A stretch of DNA of 64,000 nucleotides from Micromonospora_G sp040676775 (lineage in GTDB: Bacteria > Actinomycetota > Actinomycetes > Mycobacteriales > Micromonosporaceae). A program made the position numbers and the translations under genes. Below the pieces are notes generated by a model. It worked only from the letters and a program-made list of their open reading frames with translations. It searched no databases and was not told the origin of the DNA. The DNA is taken from assembly GCF_040676775.1 (NCBI RefSeq), contig NZ_JBFAPP010000004.1, positions 310,001-374,000 of the forward strand, given 5' to 3'. Below are positions 59,135-64,000 of the stretch, piece after piece (positions within the stretch are counted from its first letter, which is position 1; each line of letters starts with the position of its first letter).

Positions 59135-60211
59135 TCATACCTCCCGCTGCTTGCGCAGGTTGCGGATCTGGTAGATCACGATCGGGATCACCAGGACGAA
59201 GAGGAAGACCGCGAGGGCGGAGCCCTGGCCGGTCTCGCCGTAGCGGAACGCCTGGTTGTACATCTCGCTGGCGATCACGTTGGTGTCGAAGTTGCCGTTC
59301 GTCGCGGTCCGGACGATGTCGAAGACCTTCAGCGTGCCGATCGAGATGGTTACCACGACCACGATCAGCGCCGGCCGGATGCTCGGCAGGGTGACCTGCC
59401 AGAACATCTGCCAGGGGGTGACCCCGTCCAGCCGGGCCGCTTCGACGATGTCGCCGGGGATGGCCTTGATCGCGGCGGAGAGCACGACCATGGCGAAGCC
59501 GGCCTGGATCCAGATCAGGATCACGATCAGCAGCAGCGTGTTCAGCGGCGGTTCCTGCAACCACTGCCGGGGGGCTCCACCGAGCCACACCACGATCTGG
59601 TTGAGCAGGCCGATCTGGGTTTCGCCCTCGCCTCGGTAGGCGTAGACGAAGCGCCAGATGATGCCGGCGCCGACGAACGAGATCGCCATCGGCAGGAAGA
59701 TCAGTGACTTGGCGACCGCCTCGAACCGGGCCTTGTCCACCATCACCGCGTAGAGCAGGCCGGTGGTGGTGGCCAGCAGCGGGACCAGGATCACCCAGAT
59801 CAGGGTGTTGACCAGCACCCGGATGATCTCGTCCTGGCTGAACAGCCAGCCGTAGTTCTGCAGGCCGACCCAGGTGTCGCTGCCGCCGTCCATGAAGGAG
59901 AGCACGACCGTACGGATGGCGGGGATGACCAGGCCGATGAGGAGCAGCAGCACGGTCGGTAGCAGGAAGAAGAGGCCGAACAGTCCTTCGGCGCGTTTGG
60001 GCCGGCGTACCCGGGCGGCGGGGCCACCGCCGCCGGCCACGGCACCGCCACCGGCGGAGATCGCGACCAGCCGGGCCTCGCGCCGCCGGGCGAACCAGTT
60101 GGGTACGACATCGAGCAGGAGCAGCAGGCCGCCGACCACGACGACGAAGGCCACCAGCCCGTACAACAGCATGACGAGCTTCGGTGTCTCGTCCGCGAAG
60201 TCGAAGTTCAT
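59135..60211 (-). CDS. aglF: Carbohydrate ABC transporter permease (MalF-like)
   Basis: 358 residues. An additional N-terminal helix (VMLLYGLVAFVVVVGGLLLL), then a basic linker, six core helices from GLFFLLPTVLLLLIGLVIPA, and the EAA loop EAARLDGVTPWQMFWQVTLP. Second CUT1 permease of the alpha-glucoside importer, lying between the binding-protein gene and the MalG-like gene. Confidence 0.92.
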   Translation of the reverse strand: MNFDFADETPKLVMLLYGLVAFVVVVGGLLLLLDVVPNWFARRREARLVAISAGGGAVAGGGGPAARVRRPKRAEGLFGLFFLLPTVLLLLIGLVIPAIRTVVLSFMDGGSDTWVGLQNYGWLFSQDEIIRVLVNTLIWVILVPLLATTTGLLYAVMVDKARFEAVAKSLIFLPMAISFVGAGIIWRFVYAYRGEGETQIGLLNQIVVWLGGAPRQWLQEPPLNTLLLIVILIWIQAGFAMVVLSAAIKAIPGDIVEAARLDGVTPWQMFWQVTLPSIRPALIVVVVTISIGTLKVFDIVRTATNGNFDTNVIASEMYNQAFRYGETGQGSALAVFLFVLVIPIVIYQIRNLRKQREV

Positions 60212-60282
60212 CCGCCCTCCCCGGGGCCGTCTACGGACCGGTGGTCCGGCCCGACGTCATCGGGCCGGACCACCGGTGGAAC

Positions 60283-61629
60283 TCATTTCGGCCAGGTGCT
60301 CTCGATCTGGGAGAGCGTTGCGGCGGTGTCCTTACCGTTGATCCACTCGATCATGCCCTTCCAGAACGTGCCCGCGCCGACGGCTGCCGGCATCAGGTCC
60401 GAGCCGTCGAACCGGAAGACGGTGTTCGGGTCCTGCAGGATCTGTACGGAGAGCTTGTCGATCGGGTTCGGGACGTTGTTGATGTCCAGGCCCTTGTTGG
60501 CGGAGACGTTGTTGCCGAGCTTGGCCCGGGCGTTGGCGTACTCCGGCGAGGCGAGGTAGGTCTGCACCTTCTGCACCTCGGGACGGTCGGCGAAGGCGAC
60601 GGAGAACTCGCCACCACCCAGCACCGGCTTGCCCTTGGCCGGGTCGACGGCCGGGAAGTAGAAGGCGTAGACGTCGCCGTCCTCGGCCACCTTGGTGCCC
60701 TGCGGCCAGTTGTTGGCGTAGAACGACGCCTGCCGGTGCAGCGCGCACTTGCCCTGCAGGATCGGCAGTCCGGCCTCCTGGAACGAGGTGGCCGCGATGC
60801 TCTTGACGTCGCCGTAGCCGCCGTTGACGTACTTCGGGTTCTTCAGGATCTTGCCGGCTTCGTTGAGCGCGGAGACGACCTGCGGGTCGTTGAACGGGAT
60901 GCCGTGGGTCGTCCACTGGTCGTAGACCTCGGGCGTGACCGTACGCAGCATCAGGTCTTCGATCCAGTCGGTCGCCGGCCAGCCGGTGGCGTCACCGGAC
61001 TCGATCCCGGCACACCACGGCTTCTCACCGGTTGCGGCGATCTTCTCGCTCAGGGTGAGCAGTTCGGCCCAGGTGGTCGGCACCGTCCAGCCCTTTTCCT
61101 TGAACGTCTTCGGCGAGTACCAGACGAAGGACTTCACGTTGGAGCCGAGCGGCGCCCCGTAGAAGGTGCCCTTGACCGTGGAGTACTTCAGCCAGTCCGC
61201 GGGGTAGTTCTTCTCGGCCATCGCCTTGGTCTCGGCCGAGGCGGGCTTGAGCTTGCCGGCCTCGGCGAAGCGGTTGAGCAGGCCGGGCTGCGGGATGAAG
61301 GTGATGTCAGGGGCGTTGCCGCCGTCCACCCGTACCTGCAACTGGGCCTCGAACTCGCCGCTGCCCTCGTAGTCGATCTCGATGCCGGTGCAGTCCTCGA
61401 ACTGCTTCCACGAGTCCTGCAGGATGTCGGCCTCCGCGTCCCGGATGGACGCGTAGATGCTGACCTTCTCGCCGTCGCTGCCCTGGTATGCCTCGTAGGC
61501 GGCGCACTCCGGGGAGTCCGCGTTGCTGTTGCTGTCGCTGTCGCTTGAAGAGCAGGCGGTGGCGCTGAAGGTCAGCGCCAGCGCGCTGGCGATCACGAGG
61601 GCCTGGCGTGGTCTGGTGAAGACCGCCAT
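60283..61629 (-). CDS. aglE: Extracellular sugar-binding lipoprotein of the ABC importer
   Basis: 448 residues. Signal peptide and lipobox (LALTFSATACSSSD) with the lipid-modified Cys, then a family-1 solute-binding fold: VSIYASIRDAEADILQDSWK, GNAPDITFIPQPGLLNRFAE, GKPVLGGGEFSVAFADRPEV. It captures an oligosaccharide, probably an alpha-glucoside given the GH13 enzyme in the same cluster. ATG at 61629 is set by AAGGAGG; longer in-frame starts exist. First gene of the operon, with a LacI-type operator about 75 bp upstream. Confidence 0.92.
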   Translation of the reverse strand: MAVFTRPRQALVIASALALTFSATACSSSDSDSNSNADSPECAAYEAYQGSDGEKVSIYASIRDAEADILQDSWKQFEDCTGIEIDYEGSGEFEAQLQVRVDGGNAPDITFIPQPGLLNRFAEAGKLKPASAETKAMAEKNYPADWLKYSTVKGTFYGAPLGSNVKSFVWYSPKTFKEKGWTVPTTWAELLTLSEKIAATGEKPWCAGIESGDATGWPATDWIEDLMLRTVTPEVYDQWTTHGIPFNDPQVVSALNEAGKILKNPKYVNGGYGDVKSIAATSFQEAGLPILQGKCALHRQASFYANNWPQGTKVAEDGDVYAFYFPAVDPAKGKPVLGGGEFSVAFADRPEVQKVQTYLASPEYANARAKLGNNVSANKGLDINNVPNPIDKLSVQILQDPNTVFRFDGSDLMPAAVGAGTFWKGMIEWINGKDTAATLSQIESTWPK

Positions 61630-62107
61630 GCCGTCCTCCTTCCTTCGCCGGCGCATGGGGAGACCCCCGGGGGATCCGCGCCGGCCCCGATGGGCGTCCC
61701 CACATGTAAGCGCTTGCAGGAGGGGCCGTCCACCCCTGGAGCGGCACGAGCCCGTAACGATTCGGAAACCTGATCGTTGACCTGGGCTCGCTCCCACGCG
61801 AGGCCGGGCGATTCGGCCGGTCCCACATACTGGATCTTGTAACATCCGGGAATCGACAAATGTGAACATTCACCCATTGCTCGGGATCAATGGGTGGAGG
61901 GTGCGGGCGACCGGCCCCAGGGGAAGCACGTAAGACGCCGGGGCCGTCGCCCCGGGCCTTCCGTCGGGGAGGACGAAGACCCGGTACGACGACCCCGGCG
62001 GGTCGAAGGGAACCGAAGTTCCGAGGGGATGGAACGAGGAGGGAGGGTGGATCGGGAGGAGGGACGGGGGATAGGGGATGAGGGATAGGGGATGGTGGAT
62101 CAGACGG
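61630..62107. promoter_or_regulatory. Regulatory and repeat-containing region upstream of the agl operon
   Basis: 478 bp: the agl ribosome-binding site, the LacI-type operator, a second weak palindrome GTGAACATTCAC (61862-61873), and a purine-rich stretch with a duplicated GGGATAGGGGATG motif near 62065-62095 at the 3' end of the GPGG protein gene. No other gene seen. Confidence 0.5.
61705..61718. promoter_or_regulatory. LacI-type operator of the agl operon
   Basis: TGTAAGCGCTTGCA is a 14-bp near-perfect palindrome with the central CG typical of LacI/MalR/AglR sites, placed before the sugar-binding gene. The operon's own LacI regulator is the obvious binder. Confidence 0.8.
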
Positions 62108-62251
62108 TCAATTGAAGATGCTGACCCCGCCCGGGCCCACCAGCAGCCCGATGATGATGAGGACGATGCCCCAGAGGAGCTGCCGCCGGAACAGTGCGAG
62201 CACGCCCGAGACGACCAGTACGACTGCGAGAATCCAAAGAATCAGGTCCAT
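62108..62251 (-). CDS. GPGG-motif small membrane protein
   Basis: A 47-residue protein: two hydrophobic helices (LILWILAVVLVVSGVLALF and LLWGIVLIIIGLLVG) separated by RRQ, ending in GPGGVSIFN. The GPGG tail defines a small actinobacterial membrane-protein family of unknown function. The start overlaps the end of the metallophosphoesterase gene by 10 bp, so it is probably co-expressed with it. Confidence 0.8.
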   Translation of the reverse strand: MDLILWILAVVLVVSGVLALFRRQLLWGIVLIIIGLLVGPGGVSIFN

Positions 62252-63018
62252 GAACGGTCAGTACCCGACCCGAATTCCGCGGAAACCTTCTCCCGTTCCG
62301 ACTGCTCTGCGAGGTGGAACACACTGTAGGCCTGCTTGATCACCGGGTGTGCCACGTTGCGTACGCGTACGCCTCCGGGGGTGGTGCCGCGCTCGGTGCC
62401 GTGGTGGGCGTGGCCGTGGATGGCCAGCGCCGTAGGCGCCGAGTCGATGGCCTCGCCGAGCAGGTACGAGCCGAGGAACGGGTAGATCTCCAGCGGCTCA
62501 CCGGCGAGCGTGTCCGGCACCGGGGCGTAGTGGGTCAGCGCCACCCGTACGTCGGCGTCGAGCTCCCGTAGGGCGGTGCCGAGCCGGTCCGCGATCGTGG
62601 TGGTGGTACGGATGAACGCCTTCATCTCGGGCTCGCCGAACTCGCTGGCGCAGCGGCCGGCGAACCCGCCGCCGAAGCCCTTGGCGCCGGCGATGCCGAG
62701 CCGGTGCTCCCCGCACTCCAGCACCACGCCGGTGCCCTCCAGCACCGTGATGCCCGCGTCCTCCAGCACCCGGACCACGGCCGGCACCTGGTCGCAGTGA
62801 TGGTCGTGGTTGCCCAGCACGGACACCACCGGCACGTCCAGGCCGCCGAACTCGGTGGCCACGCAGCGCGCCTCGGACTCGGAGCCGTGCCGGGTCAGGT
62901 CACCGGCGAGCAGCAGTACGTCGGCGTACTCGCTGATCTGGTCGAGGGCCGGACGGAACCGTCCGACCACGTCCTCGTCGAGATGTACGTCGCCGACGGC
63001 GGCGATCCGGATCACCAT
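62242..63018 (-). CDS. Calcineurin-like metallophosphoesterase
   Basis: 258 residues with the full dimetal phosphoesterase motif set: GDVH at the N-terminus, LLLAGDLT, VLGNHDHH, a histidine in ALTHYAPVPD and AIHGHAHHG. Cytoplasmic hydrolase of phosphomonoesters, phosphodiesters or nucleotides; substrate unknown. Starts with ATG after GAGGGAG, 10 bp downstream of the BON-protein gene; forms an operon with it, the nucleotidyltransferase and the GPGG protein. Confidence 0.92.
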   Translation of the reverse strand: MVIRIAAVGDVHLDEDVVGRFRPALDQISEYADVLLLAGDLTRHGSESEARCVATEFGGLDVPVVSVLGNHDHHCDQVPAVVRVLEDAGITVLEGTGVVLECGEHRLGIAGAKGFGGGFAGRCASEFGEPEMKAFIRTTTTIADRLGTALRELDADVRVALTHYAPVPDTLAGEPLEIYPFLGSYLLGEAIDSAPTALAIHGHAHHGTERGTTPGGVRVRNVAHPVIKQAYSVFHLAEQSEREKVSAEFGSGTDRSWT

Positions 63019-63028
63019 GTCGTCTCCC

Positions 63029-63304
63029 TCACGGCAGCTCCTCCACCTCGGTCGGGGCCTGGGTACGAATCAGTCCGATGTCGACCTTCAACGGCAGGTC
63101 GGGGTACGCGTCGGCCACCCGGCGCAAGATCTCGGCCCGGCGCTGCTGGCTCTCGACCTCGCCGTAGAGCACCAGCGAACCGTCGCGGCGGTCCACCGTG
63201 ATGCCCTGTTCGGCGATGTCGGTGTTCTCGGTCAGCAGTCGCTGTACGGCCGCTTCCAGATAGTCGTCGGATCGCTCGACGGCGACCCGGTCGGGTTCGG
63301 TCAT
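63029..63304 (-). CDS. BON-domain protein
   Basis: 91 residues forming a single BON-like fold: YLEAAVQRLLTENTDIAEQG, ITVDRRDGSLVLYGEVESQQ, RRAEILRRVADAYPDL. BON domains bind membranes or hydrophobic ligands. No signal peptide is seen, so it is likely cytoplasmic. Its ATG overlaps the upstream stop (ATGA). Confidence 0.75.
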   Translation of the reverse strand: MTEPDRVAVERSDDYLEAAVQRLLTENTDIAEQGITVDRRDGSLVLYGEVESQQRRAEILRRVADAYPDLPLKVDIGLIRTQAPTEVEELP

Positions 63305-63960
63305 GCCAGCACCTCCTTCTCGGTCCGTTCGGCTTCCGCCCGGGCGGCCTCGGTCCGGCCGGACTCCACCCGAGCGGCCTCGGTACGCGCGTCCGCCTCC
63401 GCGGTCGCGTCCGGTACGACGTCCAGCCGGTGCAGCAGGATCAGGAACGCCTCCGCGTACGGCGAGTGCTCCGTCTCCGCACGGACCCGGTCCCAGTCGA
63501 TCTGTTCACGCAGGGAACGGGCCAGCGGCAGTCCGCGGGCGAAGTCGCAGTAGTGCTGGGAGAAGCTGAGCAGCTTGTGCACCATCAGCCGGGTGGCGGT
63601 GAGCACCGGCATGTGGATCGCGTCGACCGGGCGGACGACGGTGTCGAGCAGCGTCTCGTCGGTGACCGGGGTTTCGATCGGGCGGTGGATCAGGTCGACC
63701 AGCCGGCCGTCGTCGTACACCTTGACCAGCCAGTCCTCCGGCGGGCGTTCGGCGACGAAACCCTCTGCCACCAGGGCTTCGAGGGCACGTTCGGCGTCCT
63801 GCTCGCGAAGCAGGAAGTCGACGTCATGGTCGCTGGAGTGGCCACCGTGTGCGTACACGGCGAAGCTTCCACCCAGCGCGAAGGGAATTTCGGATTGTTT
63901 GAGGACGGCGGCGACCCGCTTGAGGGTGTGCAGCAGACCCTCGTCCCCGCGGTGATCCAT
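63301..63960 (-). CDS. Nucleotidyltransferase-fold protein
   Basis: 219 residues. A minimal nucleotidyltransferase core with ALGGSFAVYAHGGHSSDHDV followed by DFLL, giving the GGS...DxD metal-binding signature, then VYDDGRLVDLIH with a third acidic residue. The helical C-terminus ends in Glu/Arg/Ala repeats (TEAARVESGRTEAARAEAER). It resembles AbiEii/MNT toxin-like transferases, but no antitoxin (AbiEi or HEPN) is adjacent in the window. The first visible gene of a minus-strand operon; its promoter is at or beyond the edge. Confidence 0.75.
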   Translation of the reverse strand: MDHRGDEGLLHTLKRVAAVLKQSEIPFALGGSFAVYAHGGHSSDHDVDFLLREQDAERALEALVAEGFVAERPPEDWLVKVYDDGRLVDLIHRPIETPVTDETLLDTVVRPVDAIHMPVLTATRLMVHKLLSFSQHYCDFARGLPLARSLREQIDWDRVRAETEHSPYAEAFLILLHRLDVVPDATAEADARTEAARVESGRTEAARAEAERTEKEVLA

Positions 63961-64000
63961 ATCGTCTCCCGTGGTGGTCGATGGCGGGCATCTGGTCGGT

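Noticed and set aside
63301..63960. AbiE/MNT toxin-antitoxin system
   Set aside because: Only the nucleotidyltransferase-fold protein is visible; the adjacent genes are a BON protein and a phosphoesterase, not an antitoxin.
1..64000. tRNA, rRNA, insertion sequences or prophage
   Set aside because: I saw no cloverleaf-like segment, transposase, integrase or phage structural gene on reading both strands; a covariance search would be needed to exclude small RNAs.

Overview
The window is chromosomal DNA from a high-GC actinomycete, most likely a member of the Micromonosporaceae. The reasons are the strongly G/C-biased third codon positions, a conservon (kinase, roadblock, DUF742, GTPase), a secreted GH6 cellulase with a CebR-type operator, a DUF397 gene, a GPGG small membrane protein, a 180-kDa-type NAD glutamate dehydrogenase, and repeated long palindromes between convergent genes. 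The genus is an inference. I saw no tRNA, rRNA, CRISPR array, prophage or insertion sequence.

Layout. 1-5 kb: acyl-CoA metabolism (3' part of a thiolase, MeaB GTPase, and an acyl-CoA mutase large subunit whose specificity residues match isobutyryl-CoA mutase), interleaved with an ABC ATPase and an Asp23/Gls24 protein. 5-12.2 kb: an ABC ATPase with two ~1000-residue FtsX-like permeases, overlapping and presumably one exporter. 12.2-15 kb: a CnoX-like thioredoxin/TPR protein and an unusual arginase-fold protein with a long disordered tail. 15-22.4 kb: a lipoprotein penicillin-binding protein divergent from the giant NAD-GDH. 22.7-29.6 kb: secreted and surface functions (lysozyme-like protein, beta-propeller/phytase-like esterase, class F sortase with an adjacent LATSG-tailed candidate substrate, GH6 cellulase). 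29.7-31.7 kb: three uncharacterised genes, two sharing an unnamed domain. 32-33.5 kb: catalase. 34-38 kb: conservon. 38-42 kb: gntR-lutABC lactate-utilisation operon with two separate 36-bp tandem arrays. 42-47 kb: lactonase, substrate-binding/VWA protein, polyprenyl-phosphate sugar transferase. 47-51 kb: xylose regulator, isomerase and kinase. 51-55 kb: SigE-family sigma factor with a membrane propeller partner, orphan DUF397 protein, MFS transporter. 55-61.6 kb: an alpha-glucoside ABC importer with LacI regulator and GH13 glucosidase. 61.6-64 kb: GPGG membrane protein, metallophosphoesterase, BON protein, nucleotidyltransferase.

The carbon-source genes form a coherent plant-polymer programme: cellulase under a probable CebR box, xylose catabolism behind a near-consensus promoter, and an alpha-glucoside importer under a LacI-type operator. 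The most unusual signals are structural: (i) a GH13 gene with no usable ATG/GTG/TTG start, apparently begun at CTG; (ii) a family of long inverted repeats at gene 3' ends; (iii) tandem 36-bp arrays, one duplicating the 3' end and stop codon of gntR; (iv) four 23-bp-phased repeats before the arginase-like gene; (v) the two-paralogue hypothetical cluster at 30-31.7 kb.
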